Below, piece by piece: positions 9,890-19,005 of a DNA stretch of 64,000 bases. The notes below the pieces were generated by a model. It saw only the letters and a program-made list of their open reading frames with translations. It was not told the DNA's origin and ran no database searches. The DNA is taken from assembly GCF_030271835.1 (NCBI RefSeq), contig NZ_CP127389.1, positions 2,516,001 to 2,580,000 on the forward strand, given 5' to 3'. This DNA is from Proteus appendicitidis (GTDB lineage Bacteria > Pseudomonadota > Gammaproteobacteria > Enterobacterales > Enterobacteriaceae). A program made the translations under genes and the position numbers. Each line of letters opens with the position of its first letter. The first letter of the stretch is position 1.

Positions 9890-9931
9890 ATTGGAGGAAT
9901 AGGCGTAAATTGGATTGCTATTTATGCGTTT
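9890..9931. promoter_or_regulatory. FlhDC-type double box between flgB and flgA
   Basis: Two arms resembling the FlhD4C2 consensus (AATGGCAGAAATAGCG, its reverse complement) flank a 10-base spacer: ATTGGAGGAATAGGCG at 9890-9905 and TGCTATTTATGCGTTT at 9916-9931. By my hand alignment the arms match the consensus at about 10 and 12 of 16 positions. The location in the flgA-flgB divergent promoter is where the site is known in enteric bacteria; binding here is inferred. Confidence 0.6.
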
Positions 9932-10016
9932 AAGGCGTGCAAAGTCGATGTACACTGTTGTTGCTAAATAATGGCAAACGCACAATTAGCATCAACTCTG
10001 TAAGGTGATACAAATT

Positions 10017-10673
10017 ATGTTAGTTAGAACTCTTATCGGTCTATTTTCTTTTTTCTTTATGATGAATGTGAGTATTGCGAAATCACTCCCTGAAGAACTA
10101 CAAGATTTCTTTGTCGCACTTCATCAACAAGGCGATAAAGTGACTGTGACAGTTTTAACACCAGAAGATAAATGGCCAGTCTGCCAAACACAAGAGATCC
10201 AAGGTCATGCTGGCTCCCGTAATTGGGGACGTCTTTCAATTCCAATTCAGTGTGATAAACAGCGTCGTTTTATTCAAATTGATGTTAGCGTTAATGGTAA
10301 ATACTTAATCGCGAAAAAAGACATTAATCGTGATGACATCATTGAAACTTCTGCCGTTAGCATGGCAACGGGTGAATTAGAAAAATTACCTTATGATGTA
10401 TTACGTGATCCTGCATTAATTAAAAATGCGATCGCAATGCGACAAATATCCGCAGGAAAGCCTTTAACCTCGACAATGGTTCGTCGCCCTTGGGCTATTT
10501 TGGCGGGACAAACCGTGACTGTATTTGCACAAGGTCCCCACTTTCAGATCCGCTATGAAGGTAAAGCCGTAAACAATGCTGTCGCCAATGAAACCATTCG
10601 CGTAAGAGTTAAATCAGGTCAAATCGTCACTGGCGAAGCACTTGAAGATGGCTCTGTTCGTATCCCTCTTTAA
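10017..10673 (+). CDS. flgA: P-ring assembly chaperone FlgA
   Basis: Encodes 218-residue FlgA, the periplasmic chaperone for FlgI polymerisation. A Sec signal peptide (MLVRTLIGLFSFFFMMNVSI, then AKS) is followed by a SAF-type region; the C terminus RVRVKSGQIVTGEALEDGSV is conserved. The ATG at 10017 is chosen because AAGGTG lies at a good spacing; the GTG at 10005 overlaps that ribosome site. Length matches the enteric protein of about 219 residues. It is the only gene of the block facing away from flgB here. Confidence 0.93.
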   Translation: MLVRTLIGLFSFFFMMNVSIAKSLPEELQDFFVALHQQGDKVTVTVLTPEDKWPVCQTQEIQGHAGSRNWGRLSIPIQCDKQRRFIQIDVSVNGKYLIAKKDINRDDIIETSAVSMATGELEKLPYDVLRDPALIKNAIAMRQISAGKPLTSTMVRRPWAILAGQTVTVFAQGPHFQIRYEGKAVNNAVANETIRVRVKSGQIVTGEALEDGSVRIPL

Positions 10674-10836
10674 TAGATTAAAAAGCTGATAAGCAGAATA
10701 AGCCTATATTAAATTGCTTGTTACCCGTTTCAGTTATGGCAAGCCAAGGTAAACTCTCTTACGTTACATTTTTACTCTAAATAATTGCGACAATTTAAAG
10801 CATCAATATAGATAAATGTTTATAGATAATGTAGAT

Positions 10837-11074
10837 ACTCTAAATAATTTAAGTTGTAGCTAGGCGGCAAATGAATGAGTCGCTAGGAGCATACATAAGT
10901 ATGTGACTAGTGCGAGTGAATGTAGCCAACAACGCTACAGCTTAAAGTATGACGAGTAGTGTGACTAGCGCGAGTGAATGTAGCTAACAACGCTACAGCT
11001 TAAAGTATGACGAGTAGTGTGACTAGTGCGAGTGAATGTAGCTAACAACACTACAGCTTAAAGTATGACGAGTA
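10837..11074 (+). repeat. ERIC/IRU element with internal triplication
   Basis: The sequence aagttgtagctaggcggcaa, followed by ctaggagcatacataagtat and gtgactagtgcgagtgaatg, aligns with the ERIC (IRU) consensus, including the core read by ERIC primers (AGGAGCTTACATAAGTAAGTGACTGGGGTGAG). The right half is not single: a 58-bp unit from gtgactag to gacgagtagt occurs three times in tandem at 10,903-10,960, 10,961-11,018 and 11,019-11,074 with only a few differences. A normal ERIC is about 127 bp, so this copy is expanded. Confidence 0.85.
10903..11074 (+). repeat. Three tandem copies of a 58-bp ERIC half-element
   Basis: Unit borders are 10,903, 10,961 and 11,019. Copy 1 reads tagccaacaacgctac, copy 2 tagctaacaacgctac, copy 3 tagctaacaacactac; the CTAG core is ctagtg, ctagcg and ctagtg respectively. 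The last copy ends agtatcac instead of agtagtgt. Near identity suggests a recent slippage or recombination event. Confidence 0.85.
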
Positions 11075-11087
11075 TCACGACTAAGAT

Positions 11088-11114
11088 TAAAGTTTTTGAT
11101 TCTACAGCCGATAT
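11088..11114 (+). promoter_or_regulatory. Sigma-28 (FliA) promoter for flgMN
   Basis: TAAA (11,088-11,091), a 15-base spacer and GCCGATAT (11,107-11,114) match the sigma-28 consensus TAAA-N15-GCCGATAA at 11 of 12 positions. It lies 90 bases upstream of flgM. FlgM is the anti-sigma-28 factor, so this fits the known negative feedback promoter. Confidence 0.85.
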
Positions 11115-11203
11115 AAAGAACCAAGATGATAGGCGAAAACACATAGGTTGTTTTACAATGGCTTCATCTGACTATTAATTGATGCCTAACAAAGGATTTT
11201 CCT

Positions 11204-11503
11204 ATGAGTATTGAACGCACAAATCCACTGCTTCCGATTAACGCAATTGCACAACGAAATCCGAGTGAAATCACTCAAGGCTCTCGTAAATCGGGAACAA
11301 CTGAACAAAAAACGGCAACAGGCGACACCTCTGTAAAACTGAGTGAAGCACAGAAAAAACTTGTTCAACCGGGAAATAAAGATATTAACGTTGAGAAAGT
11401 TGCTCGCTTAAAAGAAGCAATTGCCAACGGAACATTAACCATGGACAGCGGTAAAATTGCGGACGCTCTTTTCCGTGAAGCTGCTGAAAGCATAACTCAA
11501 TAA
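11204..11503 (+). CDS. flgM: Anti-sigma-28 factor FlgM
   Basis: Encodes 99-residue FlgM, which binds FliA (sigma-28) until the hook is complete and is then exported. The N terminus MSIERTNPLLPINAIAQRN is the disordered export region; the C-terminal half (VEKVARLKEAIANGTLTMDS, then IADALFREA) is the sigma-binding helix region. Length is close to the 97 residues of enteric homologues. AAGGA precedes the ATG. A near-consensus sigma-28 promoter lies upstream and flgN follows after 7 bases. Confidence 0.95.
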   Translation: MSIERTNPLLPINAIAQRNPSEITQGSRKSGTTEQKTATGDTSVKLSEAQKKLVQPGNKDINVEKVARLKEAIANGTLTMDSGKIADALFREAAESITQ

Positions 11504-11510
11504 TATTTTA

Positions 11511-11957
11511 ATGATTATGATGGAAGAACTCCGCCAGACTTTAGATCTTCAATTATCACAGCTTAATACCATTGCGGGTATTTTACGTACTGAACAGCAG
11601 TTATTATGCGCAGGTAATATTGATATCAATGCATTGCATGAAGTCACTGAACAGAAGAATTTTGTCTTGTCGGCTTTGGGTCATACAGACCAACAGCGTC
11701 ATACGCTAAGCCTACAAGCCGGTGTAGAAAAACCTTATACAGGGTTACCGTTCTTATCTGATTTATGGGCGCAAATAATCGACATCACGGCGGAGTTAAG
11801 ATATCTGAATCAACATAACGGATTACTACTTGATCAACACATCGCTCGTAATAGTGATGCTATCCGTTTTTTGCAGAAGAACCACAGCCCCACCCTTTAT
11901 GGTTCTGATGGGCAAGCACAACGTTCAACACTGGCTGGACGCAAAATTCAAGTTTAG
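11511..11957 (+). CDS. flgN: FlgK/FlgL export chaperone FlgN
   Basis: Encodes FlgN, the cytoplasmic export chaperone of FlgK and FlgL, about 145-148 residues and largely helical (QTLDLQLSQLNTIAGILRTE, then TEQKNFVLSALG). Identification rests on family similarity and position after flgM. The start is uncertain: ATGs at 11511, 11517 and 11520 are in frame (MIMMEEL) and none has a clear ribosome site, so translational coupling to flgM is likely. It is followed by a perfect hairpin terminator. Confidence 0.88.
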   Translation: MIMMEELRQTLDLQLSQLNTIAGILRTEQQLLCAGNIDINALHEVTEQKNFVLSALGHTDQQRHTLSLQAGVEKPYTGLPFLSDLWAQIIDITAELRYLNQHNGLLLDQHIARNSDAIRFLQKNHSPTLYGSDGQAQRSTLAGRKIQV

Positions 11958-11985
11958 GTTCTTTCGATAATTATCAGAATTCACA

Positions 11986-12015
11986 CAAAACGCCATCAAT
12001 ATTGATGGCGTTTTG
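11986..12015 (+). terminator. Terminator after flgN
   Basis: A perfect 15-bp inverted repeat (caaaacgccatcaat / attgatggcgttttg) starts 29 bases after the flgN stop. Terminal A/T arms allow function on either strand. Confidence 0.75.
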
Positions 12016-12232
12016 CTTTGCTGATAAAACTTTGCTGACAAAGCACTACTCACTTTAAGCCACCAACAGCTCACGCTGCTCTATTATTTATCGTCTTTTT
12101 TGTGACACATCATTTCGCTTATCTGAACCTTGGTTTTATTGGCGTCTTTATTAATGCACCTTTTCATACACGGCTAAAAATAAACACCACGCGCTAACAC
12201 ATCGCCCCTTCCATTTTATCAATATATAAAAA

Positions 12233-12256
12233 AAGACCACTTAATAAAGTGGTCTT
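12233..12256 (-). terminator. Terminator after flhA
   Basis: The arms aagaccac/gtggtctt enclose an 8-base loop and on the minus strand run into a T-tract (12,226-12,232). It ends the flhBA transcript. Confidence 0.75.
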
Positions 12257-12294
12257 AGATTTGATTTAGATAATGGTATTATTAGCGAGAACGA

Positions 12295-14385
12295 TTAATG
12301 AGGTTGCCCACCAATCATTGACGTCATACGAATGCGACGACCTTCACTGATTTCCATATTCGACAATACAGCTAACTGTGGCAAGCTACGACGTAAGAAA
12401 CGTGACAATAATGAACGTAACGCATGATTGACTAACAATACAGGCGCACCACCAGACATCTCTTGATGACGTACCGCATCCGCGGCTTGTTGTTCAATAT
12501 TTTCAGCCAGCCCCGGCTCTAAACCGCCACCACTTTGCATTGCTTGAACAAGAATACGCTCTAAACTTGCATCCAATCCAATGACTTGGATTTCATCTTG
12601 ATCACCAAACCAGTGTTGTGTAATCGCACGACGAAGTGCAACACGCACAACTGCTGTTAATTCAGCTGGATCTTTCTGCTCTGGTGCGTGCTCTGCTAAG
12701 GCTTCTAAGATGGTTCTCATATCACGAATAGGCACTTGTTCAGACAGCAAATTTTGCAATACTTTGTGCAATACTGTGAGTGAAAGCATATCTGGGATCA
12801 TATTTTCTGTCATTTTAGGCAGCTCTTTACTCACCCTATCAAACAACATTTGTGCTTCTTGACGACCAAATAATTCCGATGCGTATTTCGCTAATGCATG
12901 GTTAAAGTGCGTTGCAATAACGGTACTTGCAGCAACAACGGTATAACCCTGAACCTGAGCTTGTTCTCTTAAGCTGTCATCAATCCAAACAGCAGGTAAA
13001 CCAAATGCAGGCTCTTGAGTAATATCGCCCTCTAAAGAGCCAACGGCATTACCCGGATTGATGGCTAACCAACGACCTGGATGCGCTTCACCGTGACCAA
13101 TCTCAACCCCTTTCATTAGAATGCGATAAGAAGAAGGTCTTAATTCCATATTGTCTCGGATATGAACAACAGGAGGAAGATAACCTGTTTCCTGAGCAAA
13201 CTTTTTACGGATACCACTAATTCGACCTAGCAACTCACCATTTTGGCGGCTATCTACCATTGGAATTAAGCGATACCCTACTTCCATCGCTAATGGATCT
13301 TCAAGTTGTACATCTTCCCATGAAGCTTCAACAACACGGTTTTGTTTTTCAACTTCTTCCATCTCTTTTTGTTGATGCACTTCAGGGTTCGCGTTGCGAC
13401 GTAAGATATACCAACCTAATCCACCTAATGCTGCGGTGAAGAAAAGGAAAACAAAGTTAGGCATTCCTGGCACTAAGCCTAACAGACCTAGCACACCCGC
13501 GGTTAACATTAGAACGCGAGGATTATCAAACAGTTGGGTAACCATCTGTTGCCCAACATCTTCATCTGTGGCAACACGAGTAACGATAACACCCGCTGCT
13601 GTTGAGATAATCAATGCAGGGATTTGAGCAACCAGACCATCACCGATGGTTAAAAGGGTATAAGTCGTTGCCGCATCGTTTAATGCCATTCCGTGTTGAG
13701 CGACACCAACGATAAGCCCGCCCACCACGTTAATCACAAGGATCATTAAGCCTGCGATGGCGTCACCACGAACGAACTTACTCGCACCATCCATTGAACC
13801 GTAAAAGTCGGATTCCAATGAAACTTCTTTACGACGTTTTTTTGCTTCGTCTTCGTTGATAATGCCGGCATTCAGGTCAGCATCGATTGCCATCTGTTTA
13901 CCCGGCATTCCATCTAACACAAAACGCGCACCAACTTCAGCAATACGTCCCGCACCCTTGGTGATAACCATAAAGTTAATCAAAATAAGGATGATAAAGA
14001 CCACAATACCGATAGCAAAGTTACCGCCAACAAGGAAATGACCAAATGCCTCAACAACACGCCCTGCGGCTGCTGGCCCTGTATGCCCTTCCATTAAGAT
14101 GATACGAGTTGAAGCCACGTTTAATGATAAACGTAACAACGTGGTAAACAGCAAAATGGTAGGGAAAGCAGCAAAGTCCAGCGTACGTCGAGTGAACATT
14201 GCGACCAACAGCACCATGATGGAGAGTGCGATGTTAAAGGTAAATAATAAATCCAATAGAAAAGGTGGCAATGGCAATACCATCATTGACAGTATCAACA
14301 AGATAAGCACTGGCCCTGCCAGTATCTGCCACTGAGAACTTTTCCAATTTCCCGGCAAGCGGAGTAATGAGGCCAAATTAGCCAT
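12295..14385 (-). CDS. flhA: Flagellar type III export gate protein FlhA
   Basis: Encodes 696-residue FlhA, the large export-gate subunit that uses the proton gradient and docks chaperone-substrate complexes. The N-terminal half has about eight membrane segments and the FHIPEP-family region (AEVGARFVLDGMPGKQMAID); the C-terminal ~350 residues are the cytosolic ring domain. The ATG at 14385 overlaps the flhB stop by 8 bases (ATGGCTAA) with GGAG upstream, and is preferred over the longer frame. Length fits the enteric protein of about 692. Confidence 0.97.
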   Translation of the reverse strand: MANLASLLRLPGNWKSSQWQILAGPVLILLILSMMVLPLPPFLLDLLFTFNIALSIMVLLVAMFTRRTLDFAAFPTILLFTTLLRLSLNVASTRIILMEGHTGPAAAGRVVEAFGHFLVGGNFAIGIVVFIILILINFMVITKGAGRIAEVGARFVLDGMPGKQMAIDADLNAGIINEDEAKKRRKEVSLESDFYGSMDGASKFVRGDAIAGLMILVINVVGGLIVGVAQHGMALNDAATTYTLLTIGDGLVAQIPALIISTAAGVIVTRVATDEDVGQQMVTQLFDNPRVLMLTAGVLGLLGLVPGMPNFVFLFFTAALGGLGWYILRRNANPEVHQQKEMEEVEKQNRVVEASWEDVQLEDPLAMEVGYRLIPMVDSRQNGELLGRISGIRKKFAQETGYLPPVVHIRDNMELRPSSYRILMKGVEIGHGEAHPGRWLAINPGNAVGSLEGDITQEPAFGLPAVWIDDSLREQAQVQGYTVVAASTVIATHFNHALAKYASELFGRQEAQMLFDRVSKELPKMTENMIPDMLSLTVLHKVLQNLLSEQVPIRDMRTILEALAEHAPEQKDPAELTAVVRVALRRAITQHWFGDQDEIQVIGLDASLERILVQAMQSGGGLEPGLAENIEQQAADAVRHQEMSGGAPVLLVNHALRSLLSRFLRRSLPQLAVLSNMEISEGRRIRMTSMIGGQPH

Positions 14386-15526
14386 GACGATTATCTTCTC
14401 CAGCAAAGTCCAGTGCGGGAGGCACTGGCAAGTTCATAGGTTGTTTAGGTTTTAAACCACCTTCGGTTTTCCATCGTTTCAGTTGATAAACCCATGCAAG
14501 TACCTCGGCAACCGCAGCATAAAGGGTTGAAGGAATTGCATGACCTATTTCACTGTGACGATATAACGCCCTAGCAAGCGGTGGCGCTTCTAGAAGCGGA
14601 ATTCGATTTTCTGCACCAATCTCTTTAATTTTTAACGCAATCGCCCCTGCACCTTTCGCTAACACTTTAGGCGCGGTCATTTTGTCGTTATATTGCAGTG
14701 CAACAGCATAGTGTGTTGGGTTCGTAACAATAACGTCTGCTTTTGGTACATCCGCCATCATTCGACGGCGAGACATTGCATGTTGTTGCTGACGGATACG
14801 CGCTTTAAGTTGCGGATCACCCTCTTGCTGTTTAAATTCATCTTTAATTTCTTGGCGCGTCATACGTAGCTTTTTTAAATGGCTACGAATTTGGAAAATA
14901 ATGTCGAATGCCACCATTGGTATCAGCATAAAAACGGTAATGTAGACGGCAAAAATCAGCAGTTGCATCGCATTGGCTAGCGCACTAAGCGGTGCAAGCG
15001 TGATCAGATGGAGAATATCGTTCCAGTTGTGCCATAAAAAAATGGTTGCGGCGATCCCCACAAACGTTGATTTCAGTATCGCTTTAAATAACTCTGCTAA
15101 CGCATTCATAGAAAAAATACGTTTTAACCCAGAAATAGGATTCCATTTTTTGGGATCGAACTTAATGGATTTACTACTAAAGTTAATCCCGCCTAATAAG
15201 GCAGAGGCACCAATTGCCACGATCACTAACCCCAAAAACACGGGGGATAGCGCAAAAACAGCTTGTTTAATCAAGCTACCAAATCGAGGGATCAACAAAT
15301 TCTCATTACCAATAAGGTGATGATTAAACGTAAACCCTTCTGTTAACATGGCATGTAGCCCACGAGTGATAAATCCACCACTCATCCACAGCAAACTTAC
15401 GCCACCCAAGATCATTAATACGGACGATAGCTCTTTAGAACGGACAATTTGTCCATCCTTTTTGGCTTTTTCCCGTTTATGGGGTGTGGGTTCCTCTGTT
15501 TTTTCGAGATCGCTATCTTCAGCCAC
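14378..15526 (-). CDS. flhB: Flagellar export switch protein FlhB
   Basis: Encodes 382-residue FlhB, which switches export specificity from hook to filament. Four membrane segments lie in residues ~30-210; the autocleavage motif NPTH is at residues 269-272 (VIVTNPTHYAVAL), same as in enteric FlhB. The start is GTG at 15526, and gives the expected polar N terminus MAEDSDLEKTEEPTPHKREK. It overlaps flhA by 8 bases; a gap of about 420 bases with hairpins separates it from cheZ, so it probably has its own class 2 promoter. Confidence 0.97.
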   Translation of the reverse strand: MAEDSDLEKTEEPTPHKREKAKKDGQIVRSKELSSVLMILGGVSLLWMSGGFITRGLHAMLTEGFTFNHHLIGNENLLIPRFGSLIKQAVFALSPVFLGLVIVAIGASALLGGINFSSKSIKFDPKKWNPISGLKRIFSMNALAELFKAILKSTFVGIAATIFLWHNWNDILHLITLAPLSALANAMQLLIFAVYITVFMLIPMVAFDIIFQIRSHLKKLRMTRQEIKDEFKQQEGDPQLKARIRQQQHAMSRRRMMADVPKADVIVTNPTHYAVALQYNDKMTAPKVLAKGAGAIALKIKEIGAENRIPLLEAPPLARALYRHSEIGHAIPSTLYAAVAEVLAWVYQLKRWKTEGGLKPKQPMNLPVPPALDFAGEDNRHG

Positions 15527-15948
15527 AGTCTGTCCGATTTAGATATTGAGATTAAAAGCATGAATGAAATGACTCTAAGCATGACAAATTCAGAGGAAAT
15601 TGATGGGCTGAACAATCGCAAATTTACGGGGCTTTTTGGGCTATGACGGTATGCAGTGAAAAAACAACCCAATGATAAAAATGAAGATATAAGCAATATT
15701 GGCGCTAATTATAAGGAAATCAGCAAAATTCACAGTAAAATTGAGCAATTTTACTTTTGATGTTTATTTCAACAACTTCAAAAGCCGCTTAAAAAAAGCG
15801 GCTTACATTTTCTTCAATAGCGTGGGCTATTAAAGCATTATTACGTGATTTTTTATCCATAAAATACATCATCCTAAAAGAGCTGAGCATAGAGCGAATG
15901 CGTCCTGCATATCTCAACGTCCTTATCGCCCTAAAACTCATTAGAAGG
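15527..15948. other. cheZ-flhB intergenic region
   Basis: About 420 bases without a supported gene. It holds two hairpins: the cheZ terminator (15,782-15,804) and agtaaaatt/aattttact at 15,734-15,755. It should carry the flhBA promoter, but I could not recognise a convincing FlhDC box. Confidence 0.5.
15782..15804 (-). terminator. Terminator of the receptor-cheRBYZ operon
   Basis: The arms aagccgctt/aagcggctt enclose a short A-rich loop about 145 bases downstream of the cheZ stop; the minus-strand product ends gcggctttt. Confidence 0.65.
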
Positions 15949-16605
15949 TTAGAAACCTAAACTTTCCAGTAAATCATCAACTTGATCTTGATTTTTGATC
16001 ACGCCAGCGTTGTTTTTATTAACCTGTGGACCATTTAATAAAGAGTCAGTCTCTTTCTTCACATTAGACTTTTCAAGTTGCTCTGGTGGCAGGTTTTCCA
16101 TTAATACCATCACGAGTTGTTTTTCAATTTCTTGAACAACACTCATCATGCGTTTAATAACCTGGCCGGTCAGATCTTGGAAATCCTGTGCCATCATAAT
16201 TTCCAATAACTGACTGTTAGTAAAAGCCGCACTCTCAGGGATATCCCGCAAATAATTGCGGGTATCGGTTACAAGAGAGCGTACATCTTTCAGCTCTTCT
16301 GGCTGTTCAAACCATTGGTCCCAACGTTCAGTAAGCTTAGTCGCATCGGCACTTAACGCATCCTGTTTAGGCTGCGCAGCTTCGACACAGTTCAATGTAC
16401 GCTCAGCTGCCTGAGCGGTCATTTGAGCAACATAGTCCAGACGTTCCCTAGCGTCAGGGATGGCTTCTGCTGCTTCGGCTATTGCTTTATCCAATCCTAA
16501 TTCTCGCAAACTGTCGCGTAACATCCGCGTCAATTGTCCGATCCGGCTGATAATATCAGATGTCATTTCAATATTATCTTTCGGCATAATTGGATTCCCA
16601 CTCAT
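15949..16605 (-). CDS. cheZ: CheY-P phosphatase CheZ
   Basis: Encodes 218-residue CheZ, the dimeric helical phosphatase of CheY-P. The active-site helix segment [17 protein letters not shown] carries the catalytic Gln in the D-x-x-x-Q motif, and the C-terminal tail [12 protein letters not shown] is the CheY-binding peptide. A strong ribosome site (AAGGAG) precedes the ATG. It is the last gene of the che operon, 9 bases after cheY, and is followed by a hairpin. Confidence 0.97.
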   Translation of the reverse strand: MSGNPIMPKDNIEMTSDIISRIGQLTRMLRDSLRELGLDKAIAEAAEAIPDARERLDYVAQMTAQAAERTLNCVEAAQPKQDALSADATKLTERWDQWFEQPEELKDVRSLVTDTRNYLRDIPESAAFTNSQLLEIMMAQDFQDLTGQVIKRMMSVVQEIEKQLVMVLMENLPPEQLEKSNVKKETDSLLNGPQVNKNNAGVIKNQDQVDDLLESLGF

Positions 16606-16614
16606 TGCGACTCC

Positions 16615-17004
16615 TTAGATGCCCAGTTTTTCAAAAATTTTATTTAGTTTTTCTTCAAGAATTGCTGCTGTAAAAGGTTTAACTACATATCCACTTGCAC
16701 CGGCTTGCGCTGCTGCAATGATATTTTCTTTTTTAGCTTCAGCGGTTACCATGAGTACTGGTGTTGCTGCAAGTCCCGCGTCACTACGAATATTTTTAAG
16801 AAGCTCTAGACCATCCATGTTTGGCATGTTCCAGTCTGTGATCACAAAATCGATTGCCGAATTGCGTAATTTAGCTAACGCGTCAGCACCATCTTCTGCT
16901 TCTTCTACATTCGTAAATCCTAATTCCTTTAGCAAATTACGAACTATGCGGCGCATTGTTGAAAAATCATCAACCACTAAAAATTTCAGATCCTTACTTG
17001 CCAT
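16615..17004 (-). CDS. cheY: Chemotaxis response regulator CheY
   Basis: Encodes 129-residue CheY, the diffusible regulator that binds FliM to make the motor switch. The receiver residues match E. coli numbering: D12, D13, phospho-acceptor D57 (VITDWNMP), T87 (MVTAEA) and K109 (VVKPF). The ATG at 17004 follows AAGGAG at ideal spacing; the frame extends five residues further upstream but without a site. It lies between cheB and cheZ. Confidence 0.98.
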   Translation of the reverse strand: MASKDLKFLVVDDFSTMRRIVRNLLKELGFTNVEEAEDGADALAKLRNSAIDFVITDWNMPNMDGLELLKNIRSDAGLAATPVLMVTAEAKKENIIAAAQAGASGYVVKPFTAAILEEKLNKIFEKLGI

Positions 17005-17063
17005 TGAAAACTCCTTCAAAATATATCGGCAAATTACTGTGTTGCTTTTTAAACTGAACTTAA

Positions 17064-18116
17064 TCAGATACGCAATGATTGTGTGCTACTGATTTTCATC
17101 AGCACAGCTTTACTCATTGCGCTTATGCTTTTCACCTCGTCTACTGCGCCTAATTCAACCGCAGCACGAGGCATGCCAAAGACGACACAACTCGCTTCAT
17201 CTTGTGCAAAGGTATAACTACCTGCACGACGCATTTCTAATAAGCCAGCAGCACCATCACTGCCCATTCCGGTTAAAATCACACCGATGGCATTACGTCC
17301 CGCATATTTTGCGACAGACCTAAATAGCACATCGACAGAAGGACGATGACGGTTGACCGCAGGCTCTTTATTAATGTGGATCTGGTAGTTAGCACCATTA
17401 CGACGAAGCTCCATGTGATAATCACCTGGCGCAATATAAGCATGCCCAGGTAATACACGTTCGCCATCTTCTGCTTCTTTTACACTTATTTGGCATAAAC
17501 GATTTAATCGTTCTGCAAATGAGTGTGTAAACCCTGCGGGCATATGTTGCGTAATTAATATCGCAGGGCTGGTAATAGGTAATGGTTCTAGAAAATTACG
17601 AATAGCCTCTGTGCCACCAGTTGATGCGCCTACTGCAATCAACTTTTCACTCGAAATCATCGGTGTAAATGACAATGATTTAGAAGGCGGTGCTTGTACT
17701 TCTCGGCGATTAATCCGTGCCTGTGCAGCAGCACGAATTTTTTCGGCAATCAGTTCACTATAAGCCATCATACCTTCACGCAAACCAAGCTGTGGTTTAG
17801 TCACAAAATCAACTGCGCCCAGTTCTAACGCTTTTAACGTCACTTCTGAGCCTTTTGCTGTTAATGATGAGACCATAACGACAGGCATTGGTCTTAATCG
17901 CATCAGTTTTTCCAAGAAATCAATACCATCCATACGTGGCATTTCAACGTCTAACGTTAATACCTGTGGGTTGTACTTTTTTATTAAGTCACGAGCCACT
18001 ATAGGATCTGGGGCACAATCAACAACTTCCATATCGCTATGACTGTTGATGATTTCTCGCATGATTTGACGCATTAGCGCCGAATCATCAACACAGAGTA
18101 CCGTTATTTTATTCAT
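17064..18116 (-). CDS. cheB: Receptor methylesterase / glutamine deamidase CheB
   Basis: Encodes 350-residue CheB, which removes methyl groups from chemoreceptors when phosphorylated. The N-terminal receiver domain has phospho-acceptor D56 (TLDVEMP); the C-terminal esterase domain from about residue 155 has [10 protein letters not shown] (catalytic Ser), TQHMPAGFT (His) and GMGSDGAAG (Asp). It overlaps cheR by 8 bases (ATGAATAA) and is coupled to it. Length is as in E. coli. Confidence 0.98.
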   Translation of the reverse strand: MNKITVLCVDDSALMRQIMREIINSHSDMEVVDCAPDPIVARDLIKKYNPQVLTLDVEMPRMDGIDFLEKLMRLRPMPVVMVSSLTAKGSEVTLKALELGAVDFVTKPQLGLREGMMAYSELIAEKIRAAAQARINRREVQAPPSKSLSFTPMISSEKLIAVGASTGGTEAIRNFLEPLPITSPAILITQHMPAGFTHSFAERLNRLCQISVKEAEDGERVLPGHAYIAPGDYHMELRRNGANYQIHINKEPAVNRHRPSVDVLFRSVAKYAGRNAIGVILTGMGSDGAAGLLEMRRAGSYTFAQDEASCVVFGMPRAAVELGAVDEVKSISAMSKAVLMKISSTQSLRI

Positions 18117-18999
18117 AACCTCTCCTTGCTGGTGTCAGCCCGTAAACGGTATGCCCATGCAAGTAGAAATCCTTGCTAAGCTGGCTTACATTTTCAGAAT
18201 GTCCAACAAACAGCATTCCGTCTGGCTTAAGTAATGAGGTAAAGCGGTTAAGTAAGGTTTGTTGTGTCGCTTTGTCAAAATAGATCATGACATTACGACA
18301 AAAAATCGCATCAAAACTGCCTTCTAAATCCCATTGCTTGTCGAGTAAATTCAAATACTGAAAAGAGACCATCTCGCTAATTTGCTGTCTAATTTTCACG
18401 TATCCTTCAAAATCGCCGACACCTTTGAGAAAATATTTTTTCAAATATTCATCATTTAATGTTTTAAGCTCTTCCTGTCGGTAAACACCTTTTCGTGCTT
18501 TATCCAACACATTAGTATCGATATCGCTGGCAATAATTTTGGTTTTATAAGGGTTATTCCCAAAAACATCGCGTAAAGTCATCGCAATTGAATAAGGTTC
18601 TTCTCCAGTAGATGCAGCTGCACACCATACTCGGTAGACGCCTCCTGCTCTTTTTCTGGCATGTTTTGCCAAAATAGGAAAATGATGCGCTTCCCTGAAA
18701 AATGCGGTGAGATTGGTTGTTAATGCATTTACAAACTCTTGCCATTCAGGGTTGCGAACATCACTTTTAAGAAACGCAAGATAGTCACCAAAGTTATTCA
18801 TCCGTAATTCACGTAACCTCCTAGTGAGACGGTTATAAACCATCTCCCTTTTGTTGTTAGTCAGCACAATACCTGCCTTTTGATAAATCAATTGGCATAT
18901 AGATTGGAACTGATCATCGGACAACATAAACCGTTGGGTAAAAATATCCAACGGTTGAGCAGCGATATCTGATAAGACTTCAGTAACATTACGTTTCAT
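18109..18999 (-). CDS. cheR: Chemoreceptor methyltransferase CheR
   Basis: Encodes 296-residue CheR, which methylates receptor glutamates with S-adenosylmethionine. The N-terminal helical domain is followed by the SAM domain ([19 protein letters not shown]) and by [13 protein letters not shown]. The beta-subdomain that binds the receptor pentapeptide is present, matching the NWETF tail of the first receptor encoded upstream. It lies 6 bases after the second receptor gene and overlaps cheB. Confidence 0.97.
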   Translation of the reverse strand: MKRNVTEVLSDIAAQPLDIFTQRFMLSDDQFQSICQLIYQKAGIVLTNNKREMVYNRLTRRLRELRMNNFGDYLAFLKSDVRNPEWQEFVNALTTNLTAFFREAHHFPILAKHARKRAGGVYRVWCAAASTGEEPYSIAMTLRDVFGNNPYKTKIIASDIDTNVLDKARKGVYRQEELKTLNDEYLKKYFLKGVGDFEGYVKIRQQISEMVSFQYLNLLDKQWDLEGSFDAIFCRNVMIYFDKATQQTLLNRFTSLLKPDGMLFVGHSENVSQLSKDFYLHGHTVYGLTPARRGYE

Positions 19000-19005
19000 T
19001 GTTTT

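Larger units (their letters stand above)
10674..11087. other. flgA-flgM intergenic region with ERIC element
   Basis: No gene is supported in this ~530-base gap. It begins with AT-rich DNA (10,674-10,836), then an expanded ERIC-type repeat (10,837-11,074), and leads into the flgM sigma-28 promoter. No terminator with a T-run is seen after flgA, so the ERIC hairpin may serve that role. Confidence 0.6.
11958..12294. other. flgN-flhA convergent gap; no flhE
   Basis: 337 bases between convergent flgN and flhA. It contains only the two terminators. In E. coli and Serratia flhE follows flhA; I see no flhE-like reading frame on the minus strand here. Confidence 0.5.

Noticed and set aside
10903..11074. 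A CRISPR-like tandem repeat
   Set aside because: The three 58-bp units abut without unique spacers and match the ERIC consensus, so this is not a CRISPR array.
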